Shown: positions 36,331-49,190 of the stretch, piece by piece
How positions within the stretch are numbered: the first letter of the stretch is position 1
How the letters are laid out: every line of letters begins with the position of its first letter
Assembly: GCF_000002075.1 (NCBI RefSeq)
Contig: NW_004798504.1
Location: 9,235-73,234, forward strand
Origin: Aplysia californica
Lineage: Eukaryota; Mollusca; Gastropoda; Aplysiida; Aplysiidae
DNA: 64,000 nt
Direction: 5' to 3'
Notes under the pieces: generated by a model
Seen by the model: only the letters and a program-made list of their open reading frames with translations
The model's database searches: none
Told to the model about the DNA's origin: nothing
Program-made: the position numbers and the translations under genes

Positions 36331-38140
36331 ATAGGAGGCGCGGGGCCCAGCGCCTGTTGTGTACAGTACGGCAAAACCTTGGTTGTGCGTACTCTCTGTG
36401 GGACCGCGTGCGCTTTTTGTTACAAAGTACACGGTTCTACGTCTTCCAGTCCCGGGGTAGCTTCCTTTACTTACGGTTGCTATGATTTTTTTTTTTTTTG
36501 ATTAAAAACATCTTTTTTTTTTTTGTTGGTGTTTTTGTAACGAGGGAGAGGGGGTATGCCGTACCGAGGTTTTGGTGTATTTCTCCTAGGGGAATGACAC
36601 GCATGCTATGACAATAACGTCTGTAGGGCAGCTTTTTGTCAAAGCTGTGACTTTTGACTTATCATCATCCAATTGTTTAGTTGTAGTACTGAGGTGAGTG
36701 TGAGTGGATGTTGTTGCCTTCTGTTTTATGGTTTGCCCCCAAAAAAGTAACTTTTTTTTGTAATACTGGACTCTGGAGGAAGGATTGAGAGCGTATTCTT
36801 TGAGTATTATCTACATATTGTTCTAGTGAAGCTAAAAATCATCTGCATGAAAAAAGTGCCCGTATAGTGTACCATTCAGCTTTCATTTCGCATATGGTCT
36901 GACTGCTTTCATCTTGTTTGCAGTAACACTTTTATCAAGGGCTCTCTGTTGTATTTTTTTTTATACAGGCTAAATCATTTCAGGTGTCAGCTCTTGTAGA
37001 TTATATCCATGGAACTCAGGGTGCCCAAGACACCCTCCCCCCTTTTTTTTTTGAAAGGGCATTCTTCGTCGCTTTTTGGAGTCTTCTGTATTCAAGGTTT
37101 CCTGGTCGGTATTTCCCCCAAATGCTGTGCCTTTGAAATGAACTGTTCTGTGTCTAGCTAGTAGGGCAAAGTGGGACAGAAAATCCCAACACCCTCTTGT
37201 ATATATATCTATGCACTGAAAGAATGGACACAGTCTCCCTGGCCGTGTCCTCTAGGTGCAGCTCCTCGTCTGTTACAGCTGCGGGTCTGCCCCGCCTTGA
37301 CTGCTGTCTGCCACAGTGCTGGTGGTAGCTCAGTCTTTGGCCTCAGAAATGAGTCTTACGAGCCTGACTGACGGTTCAGTTGTTCCACCCGACTCGTTTT
37401 TGCGCTGACTGATTTGTGCGTTCCACGTGTGTGTAGTCAGCTTTGATCTCCAATGAAGAAGTCGACGATGCAGCATCTCTCTTCCTCTGGGTGTCTGTAT
37501 TTTGTGTGTGTGTGTATGTATATAAGTGTCTTAAGCCCGGACTGTATGTGGCCTGTATATTGTCTAGAATGTTCTCCATCATTTGATGGACTTCCACTGA
37601 TTTTGTTGGCTGCGTATGTGTGGGTCTGCTTATTTTCCTTTATGTTGTTGTTTCACCTATAAGGATGGACAGTTTATTCTATGTGTCTGTTGCTGATATT
37701 GAACAAAATTTTCTGTTTTGTTTTGAAGAATGGAATTTATTTACTTCTTGCCTTTTGGAGTGGAGTTTTTGTTAAGGTAGGGTTTTTAGGGTGACATCAG
37801 AGTGAATAGATGTACAAGCTTGAACTAAAACACCCCTGTGCGCGCTCCCCCCCCCTTTATCTTTCTGTTTTTCCCCAAGTCTCAGAAAAATCTTACTTTT
37901 GATGTAGAACCATGCTGTTGTGTTACTAAGTTGAAAGTTTGACTCAGAATGAACATGGGGGTTAATGAAAGTACGAAAGAGCCAGGAAATTTTTTCGGGA
38001 GTAAGAGTGACACTTAGCCTTTCTGGCGTTTTTGTGTTGAATAGGTTTACAGTCTCTTATTGAGCTGCGTGGAGTGTGACGTGGAAAGGAGCCCAGTGTG
38101 TATGAAATTTCTATCTCTGCCATCTTTGACTGTCACACAG
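36331..38140 (+). other. Probable 3' UTR and flank of coronin isoform B
   Basis: Noncoding sequence after the stop, with poly-T runs (36487-36523). An ATTAAA at about 36502 is the nearest weak poly(A) signal; canonical AATAAA does not appear until about 44492. Where the transcript ends cannot be told. Confidence 0.4.
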
Positions 38141-38145
38141 TCAGC

Positions 38146-38300
38146 TCAGTTGGTATCACGCTGGGCTATATTGCGCGTGACTGCAATTCAATTCCCCGAT
38201 GGCGAGTTCTTGAAATCGTGTCCTGGAGAGTTTTCAACGCTCGCTCTCCCCACCAACTTGACTGTTCTTTTGGGAATTGACGTTAAATCCAGAGGTCTGG
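38146..38300 (+). repeat. tRNA-derived SINE
   Basis: GTCAGCTCAGTTGGTATCAC is a good A-box region and GACTGCAATTCAATTCCCCG a B-box region about 40 nt later, followed by a body ending GGGAATTGACGTTAAATCC. It is not a functional tRNA, since the acceptor arms do not pair. Confidence 0.65.
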
Positions 38301-41300
38301 CCCTGTTCAACATCCTTGTAGTGTTTGTAGAGGCCTTGTACCCATGCAGTGCTGTAATGATTTATTTGGTTTGGTTGCCGCTTGAGTTCTGCCCAAAGGT
38401 GGTACTTTTGTCTGTAGTTGCAGACTGCTATGTTGAAGCATAATTACACACTCAGCGAGGATCATTTGTTTTCTATAGGAGGCTATATCTTTGAGCATGC
38501 ATGTTTAGGTGAAAGAGGAGTAGAAATTTATATATATGCATTAACTCTTAAATCAGTGGTCTGTCTGCTAATGGATAATCTTTGTTTTGTTTACAAAGTC
38601 AGCACTAGTTTAGTTTAATGCCAAAGGTGTGCTGGAAAGTTGTTTTTTTTCTTTGATTGGGCATTTGTTTTTGTTAATTATGGAAATGATGTGATGAAAT
38701 CGGACAATTTGCCTTGTTTGTTGATTTGTATGAGATTGTTCTGACAAAGTTCTTGATTCACATTTTACTGTGCATACATGATGTTTTTTCCCCCCTCTGC
38801 CCACATGTTGGAATCTGTAAGAAACCTCAAACTATGTTGTGTTGCCCTGTGGACATTTGTTTCCAGCTCTTGATTTGCACACATTGTTCTGTCTTTTTTT
38901 TCAGGGGTTTGTCACAGATCTCTTAAAAACATACACCTCACACCATAGTATGATACTCGCACACATATTATTATGATAAGCACTTGCAAAATTTTCTGGA
39001 TACTGAAGAGTGTGTACAACAAAAATACTTTGGTATACACCGCAAGGCATGAGTTTTTTTTGTTTCCTGGTCCCACTTTTGATGGTGAGTGGACCCACAC
39101 TTTCTCTTTTCTCTGCCCTCTCTCTATTTTGCTGTTTGCTGACACGTTTTTGTTATAATGAAACTGGCACGGTGCTATCCTGAGTGATGATGATTGTCTT
39201 GGAAATGCAGACGTCCATGTGTGTGTGTGTGTGAGTTTGTACCCCTGAGTAGCAGTCTGTGTCTGTGTTTGGTTGGATTTTTTTTTTGGGGGGNNNNNNN
39301 NNNNNNNNNNNNNNNNNNNNNNNNNNNNNNNNNNNNNNNNNNNNNNNNNNNNNNNNNNNNNNNNNNNNNNNNNNNNNNNNNNNNNNNNNNNNNTTATAGT
39401 TGTGTCACTGTGGAGGTTCAATGAATTAACAGGTGAGAGACAGATATTTGGGGCTCGGTTGGTTATCTCCCTATGATTGTACTTGGTAGGCTCCGTGCAT
39501 CCACAATGGGCTGAGAATGTCTTGACTCTGTGGTAAAGTACTATAGATCTGTAGCTATAGATATACAATTAAAGAAAAAGTTTTGTTTTTATGCCAGTGT
39601 GTCTCAAGACAAGAGTCCCATCCTATTCTCCCCCCCCCCCCCAATTAAGTAGGATAACAGGTTGTTCTTGATAGGTCAACCTACAAGTGTTCTGTGTCAA
39701 TGTAGAGGAAATTGCATATGTCCATGCTCCCCCTCCTCGTTGTTTGTGATCTGTGCCTCTTATATCCTAATACTCAACTGTACATTGGTACTTTTACGGA
39801 CAAGAATAGTCAACTCATCATGCCCCAGCCTAAAAGATCTTTGTGTATTCTAAAAGCCATAACACCCACCATCACTACTATTTGTACAACAGCCACTTTG
39901 GGCTCCCCATAGGGTTTTTATATTGAACTAGTCCAGTCTGACTGTTTCCATATGTGCAAGACATAGAGTCGAACCTACCCAAGAGAACAACCCATTGTCC
40001 AGGAGGAAAGCGGCCATATCAGACAGGTGATCCTCTGGTCTTTTGTCATGGTGATTGTCTTGGACAGGTGGTCGTTAGAATAGGTTCATATTTATTTCAA
40101 TCTCTTTGTTACTGTCTGTGTGAGATGGTTTGGGTACACAGGGAACCACTTTTGTAGAACAGGTCGGGGACAGTTGCTTGATGTGTGTGTGTATGTGTGT
40201 GTTCATTTTTGTGTGTTTTTATCTTTGTTTCCAAGAAAGGCAATGTTGTTTCCTCCTCCTTTATTTTGTTGACCGTAGTTTACTATCGTTATTTTGGTGT
40301 GGACAACAACACAACTGCTAAATGGCTGAGAGCAAGAGTGTGTGATCCTGTAGATTCTGTGACTTCGAAGTCTTGAGTTGTTTTTTTTTTAAGCATTAGA
40401 ATAATTTGTACATAATCATGTTTGATAATTTTGTGTGTGTATGATTATGAATGTATGTATGTGTGTAAGGAAAGGCACATTCATGTTAATACATTTCTTC
40501 TTTACTTTTTGTTTGTTTGTTACTTTCACGTTGACTTGAGAATTTTGTTCAAATGATATTTCTGTGTTTATGTTGTTGTTTTGTTTAAATGCGGAGAGAA
40601 ATGACACTTAAATCACTTGCTATTGAATGCTCAGGTACTGTGGCCTGATACTGCGGGCTGATGGGCTGTACTGTAAGTGCATGGCCTGGCACTTGAGCAG
40701 GTGTACAGTAATTTCTTGCTTACCTTGGCTCCATGGAGACATTTGGGAGTGTTACTGTAAATATACACATGTAGGTGTGTGAACTAACTTCAGTGTTATA
40801 CAAAATTTCATCTGCTGAGCAGTTGCCAAAACTGAACATTCCGAAGTGCCCCTCTTGTCCCCTATACTCTTTATTCCCCCCCCACCCCCATATCCCTCCC
40901 TGTCCCTTCTACAGTTTCTGTGGAGTGAGTGCCTGTACTAAGAGTTCCTCTCAGAATCTCTCACTACGGCTGTAGCACACTCCCTGACCTGACTTACTCT
41001 ACCCACCAGCTGCTGCCCACCCCTACATATCTACTACAGCCACCACCGTTTTTCTCCCCACTCCCCCCTCTGACAGAAAGGCTGTGCTGTTTAAGTTTAT
41101 CTGTAACATTTTTCTATATTATCCCCACCCCAAAGTTTTTTAAATTCTGGGTGCTGAGGAAATGTCTCTACAGTCAATTTTGAAATTAAAAAAAAAGACA
41201 ATTGAGCCAATGAACTGTTCAGATTCTTTACTTCGTGGCATTGAGAGGCACTTTCTAGTGTAGCATGGTCACAAGTACAACAACGGGGCTGTGGGTGGGA

Positions 41301-43870
41301 TATGATGGTGAGGTCTAGTGTGAACTCTTTGCATTTTTTGTTTTTTTACCAGATTCTTTTCACTTCTGGGTTCAGCTCCTCTTGTTTTGTCAACTGCTCC
41401 ACCCATGTTTTGCCCACACATCCTGCCGTACTCTATACTCTTGCACTAAGGTATTGTTATAGACTGACAGAGTAGCAGAGGATGTGCTGATGGCTCAGTT
41501 TTTCATCAAGTTGAACTAGTTTTTCTGTTTGTCCATTTCTCTGTGTTGATGAATAAGTAGGGGAGTGTAAAAGTAAACGGGGCCAAAAGTAAAAGCATCT
41601 GATTTTTGTCACGAGTTTTAAGAAATAATGTTGCTGCCACTGGTGTGTGTTTCCAGCTTGTCTTTTGGAGTAGTGGAATTCATTTTCAATTTTCTGTTTG
41701 CGGTATCTTGCCCACAAGAAAGTTGAATCCCGTTTTGCACCACAGATGATTTTTCGGGCTACATCTCAGCATTAATGATTACAAGAAAGCAGGGAGGTGG
41801 ATACCCTGAGCATGTACAGATGTTTGATCCTGGCCACCGAGTGAGGTGTGAGTTTGACTCGATGTCGCTGACGCCAGCTTTCTTCCTGACTCCCCTCTCT
41901 CTACTCTGTGCGCGGTTTTGTGGCACATACCACAGCACATTCACCCATGCATCCTGTAGATATATCTGTCATCACCAGCAGTAGTTGTATCAGACAAAGG
42001 GATCCTGTCACCGTAGTTACAAGTAACAAAGTTTGTTGTACCGTACGTCATGCATGAGGCGCGTCTTTAGGAAAGAACTTGCTTTTTACGCTTCGTGATC
42101 TTGTTTGTTTGCCGAGAGAGAAAGAGAGAGAGCTAACATGCCAATGTAATGCAGCTTTGTAATCTAATTCTCTATTACTATGATTATAATTAATTCAGTT
42201 TATTTTAATACGACTGGCTTTGCTAAACTCGTCACTACTTGTAAAAGTCTGAGTATCTATTTATATCTACTCGACATGTATATCATTTATATCGCATATG
42301 CACATCCAGTACATCTCTAGTTCACCCAAAAGGTAGTTTTTTTTTCCCCCATTCTTGGTCATTTCACATCAAAGACTGGATTATTGAGTTTGTCACTATT
42401 TGTTTGGATGAAAAAAATGTCTTCTTGCAAGGTACCTGTCTTGACACGACAGCTGTCTTCTTGAGAAATGTCACATGACTGTAGGATCACAACGTCCAGG
42501 GACTGATGTGTTGTGTGTGTGTGTGTGTGTGTGGGCGTGCCTGCATGTGTGCATTCACTCTCAGCTCCTCACCCTTGAGAGTTGATGATGACTTAAAAAG
42601 TTTAATTTTTCTCTCGTGGTTGATTCTGTCTTGGATTTGTTTGTTTTTCGACAAGATTTTCTATTGTGTGTGATGTTTGGATTATGTTTGTTTTCGGTAA
42701 ATATCAAGTCATGAATCTTGTGAGAGTACTGTGTGGTTGAAGTGCCTTGGTTTCTGTATTATCATCGATAATCCTCCTCCCCCCCTCCCCTTCTTGTATT
42801 TACAACTTATCCTATACTTAAAATGTTCAGTTGAAATATTCTGCTGGTTTTATGATTTTGGCTGCTGGTAAAGGCTAAATTCTTTTTCATCTTCTTGAAG
42901 AAAAATCTGCAATATTCCATTTTTATCTTATTCTTTTGTACCCTGGAATGGTTCTGATCTTGGACTTACCACAGAATATGCTAAATTTTCAACAAAATCT
43001 CCCCCCCCCCCCCCCTTAGAATATTGATTTTTTATTATTTAGCTCTTCACATTGATTCCCACATCACATTTCATGGTCGTACCACCAGTGACAGATGTTT
43101 TTAGGTTTAAAAATATATTGCAGTTTGTTAGACGCTTTTGTTGTTTTTTTGTTTTTTGTTTTCACCCCAACACTAGTCCTGAAGACGTCCATTTTCTTTT
43201 TGAAGGATAGCGCGTGTTAGAATATGCTCACATAGCTCCCTCCCTGGGGGTAGTGATGAAGTGTCGTGCTACAATTATCTTATTATAAACACTCAAGAAT
43301 TCTTCAGTTTATAGAAATATGAACGATTTGGAAAGCAAAACTTAAGGGTTTTTTGTTGTTGTTTTTTTAGTAAGTGTAGTGTAAGCCATCCTAAAATTTC
43401 TGTCTGTTGCAATTTTTTTCTTGGCCTTTCTTCATTTTCACGCTCTAAAAATACTAAGAGCAATTTCAAAACTATTCATGTGATAGTATTCATGATTGTC
43501 GGTGACAAATTTGACATGGCCATCTGTTTTCGTAGTCTATTAAAAATAACCACAAGTATGGATTTCTGAGAAAAAAAGATCTTCCGTGGATTAATTTGGT
43601 TTTTAAAAAATTGTTTTTTAAAATTTGGGTGTGTGTGTTTCCCCCACTTGTGTTGAATCGCAGGGATTGTCGTGCAAATTGTATAAAGATGAGATTTTGT
43701 TTGTTTTGCCCTAGTCTGAATCGATTTGTAATGTCCTAGGTAGTGGAGACTATGCAAACATGTGCCTCCAGGTTTTCGTATGCGATGTAAATGAGTTGAA
43801 AGATGTACTGTAAAGGCATCTAGCTTTGTTTTGTCATATGATTCGTTCCTATTTATTTTGAAATGTTGTT
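38301..43870. other. Long noncoding stretch with one gap
   Basis: Contains 100 N at 39294-39393 beside a poly-G run, C-rich tracts (40850-41080), short TG runs and poly-C at 43001-43015. Part may be coronin 3' UTR. No exon, RNA gene or complete element recognised. Confidence 0.5.
39294..39393. other. 100-N assembly gap
   Basis: Exactly 100 N following a T9-G run; the real gap size is unknown. Confidence 0.98.
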
Positions 43871-43874
43871 TACC

Positions 43875-44110
43875 ATGGTCTCGCAGCTAGGCACTTCTCT
43901 GTCACACACAGGAGACCTGAATTTGCTATTTTCACAGGACACCCAAGTTCGATTCCCAATTGGGGTGAAATTTTTATTGAGGATCTCCGTCTTTCTGCTG
44001 GAATCCTTCTAACAGCCCAGGTTGGCCCCGACTGGCGGGATCAGAAGCTGGCCTCTAATGTGATCTTAGTTGTGTCGATGGGTAAAAATGTCAACATTAA
44101 AAAAAAAAAG
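43875..44110 (+). repeat. SINE family D copy, near full length
   Basis: Starts with CATGGTCTCGCAGCTAGGCA, has the B-box AAGTTCGATTCCCAATTG, the shared TCTGCTGGAATCCTTCTAAC block and ends TGTGTCGATGGGTAAAAATG with a short poly-A. Confidence 0.75.
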
Positions 44111-44491
44111 TGTTGCTTCCAAATTTATATTTGTTTTGTATGTAGGCCTAGATCTGATTTTACTGGAATTTTGTTGTAACTCTGTGGGTTTACGGTTATA
44201 CGGTTAGAGAGCAGAGGTCAGGCTGTCACCGATAGCCTGATATCGCCAACACTGCCGTAATAGATTATAGTCATGTTGGTAAAATTGGTTAAAGTGTTAT
44301 TGAAGCAATATTGATATTAGAATGTTGTAGAGAACAGTTATAAAAGATGAAATTTGAAACCTTAAATGAAAGAACAAAACAAAAATTTCTGCCAATCCAG
44401 TATATCTTTCTATTTTCATGTGCCTGTGTGAAAGGATTTAATAAGTATATATATGCGTGAATGCTGCGTGTTCCTTTTTTTGGTCTTTCTT

Positions 44492-44497
44492 AATAAA
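44492..44497 (+). terminator. Candidate distal poly(A) signal
   Basis: AATAAA, with a second at 44545. The first canonical hexamers I found downstream of coronin exon B; the link is tentative. Confidence 0.2.
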
Positions 44498-44732
44498 CAC
44501 ATTCTGCAACTCGCTTGTAGATTTGGCTATTTGAATACATTGGAAATAAATATTTCTCGCAATGATTTCTCAAATGTTGGAAGTTGTTTTCGGTCTTTGA
44601 AGTGGGTGGGTTGTGATTGAGAGCACCACGTACAGTGGGTTGTGCTTTTTTATGTTACAGTGCTCTCCCTTTGTTCATTCTTTCTTTTTCCCCACTTATG
44701 CTTCTTTTAACTTGAACCAGAACTGAGCTTGA

Positions 44733-44911
44733 TGTGGGTAGTTGGTGGGTGCACTGGTGTGGTTTGATCCTCTTTTTTTGGTCAAACATCTGTCGTCCTT
44801 ATCTCTCCTTCTTTTTTGTGTATGTTACTCTCTTGTAAGGCATCTAATCATTGGCACATATGTAAAGTAATCTAATTGTGTTCCAAGTGCCATCAAATTC
44901 TTAATGAAACT
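44733..44911 (+). repeat. SINE family B copy
   Basis: From GTGGGTAGTTGGTGGGTGCA to GTGCCATCAAATTCTTAATG, followed by AAACTAAA. Confidence 0.8.
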
Positions 44912-45109
44912 AAATTGAGCTTGGTCCTTGTGAAAACATTTTTTAAAGTAGAGATTTAAGGTGCACATTGAATCTAGGAGTGAAAAAAGAAGAGAAAAAT
45001 GGAGACAGGCAGACAAGAGAGAGAGGATGAGAAGAGCCGAGTCAATTTGAGGCCAGTGAAGGCTGATGGAGGGCCTTCCTCCAGCATCACCAACAATGAG
45101 TCCTGTAGA

Positions 45110-45155
45110 GAGTTGTGAGCGCCGTAAAACCCTCTACTTTAAAAAAACAACAAAA
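45110..45155 (+). repeat. SINE A/B tail fragment
   Basis: AGAGTTGTGAGCGCCGTAAA followed by an A-rich end; the preceding 60 bp are not family A or B body. Confidence 0.55.
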
Positions 45156-45274
45156 ACAAACAATGAGTCGAGTAGAGCGTACACCTGAAACTCTGCTTAA
45201 GTTCTGTTTTTAAGTCCAAACTTGTCTCAGGCATACCATTTGAAAACCCCCCCGGTAGATCTAGACCTCATTTG

Positions 45275-45470
45275 GGGAAAGTTAACGGGTGCTCTGGAGT
45301 GGTTTGCTCCTTTTTTCCCAGTTGAACATCTCGGTCATCCTTATCTCTTCTTTTTCTTTTCTTTGTACTCACTAGTAACACTTCTTAATCTTCAGCACTA
45401 AGGTCTATGACCTATTTGTGTTGCAAGTGCCGTAAAACTTTTTCTAAAAATTAAAACTAAACTTGGATCC
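45275..45470 (+). repeat. SINE family B copy
   Basis: From GTTAACGGGTGCTCTGGAG to GTTGCAAGTGCCGTAAAACT with an A-rich tail. Confidence 0.8.
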
Positions 45471-45555
45471 ATTGTAATGCTGGCAACCCCAGAGTGGCCA
45501 TTTCTGACTCCCCTAAATGATCTAAATTGTGTTGATGGGGGAGTTAAACATTTAC
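45470..45555 (+). repeat. SINE family D 3' fragment
   Basis: Holds TGATCTAAATTGTGTTGATG, the family D end, directly behind a family B copy. Confidence 0.6.
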
Positions 45556-46833
45556 AATCAATCAGTAATCAGTGACCATTTTCGCTTTCTGTTTGCTTGA
45601 GATTCTTAATTGCCACAGTTTTATCCATCACAAAGATGGTAAACTAGTCTATCTGAAATTTGGTTAGTAAATACTGAGTAGAACGATTTACAGCCAAAGA
45701 TAGTATCCCAGCAGATGTAGACACACGAACTTAACAAATAATTTCACCAATTCTACAATTGAACTAATTTGTTCTAGATTCTAAGTGCAACAGTTAAAAC
45801 TCTCAACTATCAAAATACATGCGCCGCCCCAGTTCTGCAGAAAGTCAAATGAATTAAGTAATGTCAAGATGAAAGAAGCAAACTGGTGAAAACACACAAA
45901 TATGAGACACCGTACAAAGAAACGCGAGAATGCAGTTTACTCTCCGTATATCACAATTTATCTCTGATTATCAACATTGCAAAATATATGCACACAAAAG
46001 TATTTCAAGTCAGCAGCTTACAGAAGACACAACAATCCTGCGTGGCAGTGCTGATTTACATAAAGTGGCCCCAGTACCTGATCACACTAGAACCACATCT
46101 ATGTAAATCTATTAATAGCAAACTTCCATACATGACAATGACTCACAGCGGGCCTAGTACATGTTCACCAAAACTCATTTCCAGAAATCAATAAGAACAC
46201 ACAATTTCCACGAAAAAGACGGAATAGTTGCATAAATAAATCAGAGCTCCGTAGATCAAATGCCCAGTTCAGGCACTCACACAAGATATATGTATACTTA
46301 TATTTGTATCCTGATACATGTATAAAAGCAGTCCATAATGAAAAAAGCACAATGTATTCATTCAGATAATTCACTGTCGGGTCCATCGCGGTTCTAAGAG
46401 CTCTGAATACAATGGGAAATGATAGACGGTAGAGGCCAGGACTTCTGTGTGGGTAAGCAAAATATATGTCTTACTTAACCAGGCCCATAAGTGAGAAATA
46501 TTATTGTTAAGCTCATATAAAATCATTCCATCATCATCATTATAATTTGTTACTGTAACTTCTCAAATTCTAAGAGAAGGTGATTGTTTTATTGTACAGA
46601 ATCAGCAACTATTAAGGAGAAATATTCACCCTACAAAAACTAATTACAGTATAACACAGATAGCTTGAATTCGTCGGGACCGGCCTCGGTAGTTCGAGGG
46701 ATATCTTACAAAGAGTAAAAAAAAAAAAGGGACCACAGGCACAGTTTGACGGATGCATGATTTCAAGTTTTCCATGTTCGACCTATCACTGTCCGTGTTA
46801 TATTGTATTATGGCTATTATCATAGAAAAAGAA
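45556..46833. other. Intergenic stretch
   Basis: AT-rich; no recognised gene or repeat. Confidence 0.5.
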
Positions 46834-46841
46834 TCCATGAA

Positions 46842-47603
46842 CAGTGGCGGTGGGTAGTGAAGGGCTCACGGGCTTGAGCCCCTACCCCCTCCCCAACCAC
46901 CACCCCCAACTCTATCCCAAAGAAATGAAAGTTTCTCCATAACGAAATAAGCAGTTGAAACCGTTATGACCGCACGCAATGAACACAGAGTGATCAACCT
47001 GGCGGCTTGCTCGCTTATCCAATCACTGTTGTCCCCGCTTACAACTATAGTAACCCAGCAGCCAATCAAATGTCTTTAGGGCTCAGCAAAGACGAGCCCC
47101 TTTCCCACAGTCCGTCCTTAATGAAATCTTCTTGTAAAAAGGTAGAAAACTGGGAAAAAATAACACTGTACCGAGGGCTCACGATCTCCTAGCCCTGACA
47201 ATGGGGTGAAAGTTTACGACACACTTTCCCCTACTGACACAGATACCTATGCGCTCATTGGTTCTTTGTTGAGTGCGTTCAAATTTCTCGACTACACGGC
47301 CTAATCCGGCTCATAGAAGTATTATGTTTGAAGTGCTGTGTGTGCATGTTTGTGTTTGTGCTGCTGAAATTTAACAGTTATAACTTTTTCATCACACGAA
47401 AACTAATTAGAGGAAATTTGGAGGTGAATCGGTTTCGTCCCCACAAAGGCAACTCTTCTTGTTTGAATGGTTCTCAAACTGCCGTGGCTCACCGTGAGTA
47501 TAGAAAAATCATTACTGTTTAATTCTTATTGCTTGCTATTTGGTGGTAAAAAACTGGAAGAAACCTAAGCCCCACCCAAATTTTGGTCCACCCACCCCCA
47601 CTG
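46842..47603. mobile_element. Nonautonomous hAT element, copy 1
   Basis: It begins CAGTGGCGGTGGGT and ends ACCCACCCCCACTG, imperfect inverted termini of the hAT type. It is bordered by a perfect 8-bp duplication TCCATGAA (46834-46841 and 47604-47611), the hAT signature length. The 762-bp interior has no transposase frame and is homologous along its length to the copy at 51910-52747. The right border lies 10 bp beyond the stop codon of the cupin gene, so it occupies that gene's 3' UTR or terminator region. Confidence 0.92.
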
Positions 47604-47621
47604 TCCATGAATCGCCTCTTC

Positions 47622-47939
47622 TTACTTCGTAGAATCAAAGAAGGTCACATCTTCCGAACCAACAACTTTAGCATTATGCACCGTATTCTTCGGCACCTCA
47701 AGAATGTCACCCGGCTCCATCACAAGAGTCTGTCCGTACATGCCCATCTGGAATCTCCCGGAGGTGATGGCGTCCATTTTGGTAATGTTGTGGGTGTGGT
47801 CTGGGAAGTCCGTGCCTGGTGAAAACATGTACCGGCAAGTTCGGTAGCCCATGGACTCCAGTTTCTTCTTCATGTTTGCATTCGTCAGCCGACCATCGCT
47901 GGACTCATCCCACTTTTGCAAGTTGACCTTTTCCGACAT
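47622..47939 (-). CDS. Small cupin-domain protein
   Basis: A complete single-exon frame of 105 residues. The first cupin motif is PDHTHNITKMDAITSGRF (residues 46-63), with His49 and His51 as likely metal ligands and the KxDAIxSG pattern of small bacterial-type cupins in place of the usual Glu. The second motif is EPGDILEVPKNTVHNAKV (residues 75-92), with PGD and a third ligand His88. These fit a single-domain beta-barrel that binds a metal; the substrate cannot be told. A splice acceptor-like TTGACAG lies 6 nt upstream of the ATG, so a noncoding 5' exon is likely. Codons look normal and no break is seen. The lack of coding introns contrasts with the coronin gene nearby and is compatible with retroposition or old bacterial transfer; neither is shown. 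Confidence 0.85.
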   Translation of the reverse strand: MSEKVNLQKWDESSDGRLTNANMKKKLESMGYRTCRYMFSPGTDFPDHTHNITKMDAITSGRFQMGMYGQTLVMEPGDILEVPKNTVHNAKVVGSEDVTFFDSTK

Positions 47940-48304
47940 TTTGATCTGTCAACAAAGACATGAACAAGTTTGGTATAAATTATAAATAAATTGGTTAAAA
48001 TAAAGTTTTATAACTATAACATTCAGTGACGTGCATTTTAATGAACCTTTTTATAGATATTTGAACGATATTAAGATTTACATCTTCCGTTTATATACAG
48101 GTCAATATCATGCATGTACACAGGTTCCATGTCTTAGAAGTAGCATTTTTTTTTTTCAACATTAAAAATTTAGATTTCAAAAACAATATTTCTCAAGCAC
48201 ATGCTGCTACTTATATTATGTTTACAGATTAAGAAAGTGCAACAATTTTTCAGGTTAAATTTGGGGTTTGGTTTATATAACTGAACAGCTGGCTGACAGA
48301 TATG

Positions 48305-48341
<37 letters not shown>

Positions 48342-49185
48342 TAAACTAAATGCTTGGAGAGGGTTATTCCCCAAACCAGGAGTAAAGCAGATCCTTCTTA
48401 TCAGACCAATATTCTTTTAAAGCCTTCCACCTCAGAACAGACAAGTGTGAATAAGAAACTGAACACACAAAGTCTATTTATTGTGTTTTTATCATAAAAG
48501 TGGTAAGTGGTGATCATTAAAAAAAATAAACACTCAAATAAAAGAAGTACAATGGAAACCTGATATAACAGGGATGGTTGGACCTGAGAAAAAGTCCTGT
48601 TATATCGGATCCCTGTTAAATCAGAAATGCAAGGGAAGTAAGCTTTTGTGGGCTAACCCACTGTATTTATTCATGGGTAGTTTCCCTTGCCACAAGTAAC
48701 CACGAACAGGGGTTTTGACAATGTGGCAGGCCTGCACATGGCACATTACGTGTGCATGTAGCTCATTGAGTTAATCCCCTGCCCTATGATAGTTGCGCCC
48801 TAATTGAATAATGGACATATAAAAAGTCTCCCATGAAACATACTGATTGCTCTGTTTGAAATGAGCTCATCATGTTTAAGAAAAAATGAAATTATTTTAC
48901 TATCAGGTAGCCTATCTTGTTGTATAGCGCTTTTCTTGTTCTTTTATTTATATCTGGTTAAACACAAATTTTGACTTTATATCCGTTGCAGATTATTCAT
49001 TTTTGAGATATATATGTTTTATTTGAACAACATTATATTACACTAATTGGTTTCCAGTCCGAGCTAGAGCCTCCACTAACTAGGCCATGGCCACCGATGC
49101 CACTTCGTTAATTTAGTCTACTCAGTGTAGTCATACGGAACTGTTTTATCAGACGTCCTTTCCCTTTCGTTGTTTGTATTGTAAG
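47940..49185. other. Upstream flank of the cupin gene
   Basis: Probably intron and promoter of the cupin gene. Contains a TA microsatellite (about 48306-48337) and, at about 48553-48640, a GATATAACAGGG/CCTGTTATATC inverted pair resembling decayed pogo-like termini. No exon recognised. Confidence 0.45.
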
Positions 49186-49190
49186 TGTTT

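Noticed and set aside
36001-36432. Minus-strand open frame of 143 codons over coronin exon B
   Set aside because: It is the antisense shadow of the GC-rich coronin exon and extends into poly-T sequence; no independent support.
39963-40085. Small inverted-repeat element with GAACCTA ends
   Set aside because: GTCGAACCTA and TAGGTTC ends are suggestive of a pogo-type MITE, but only about seven bases are inverted and no target duplication is clear.
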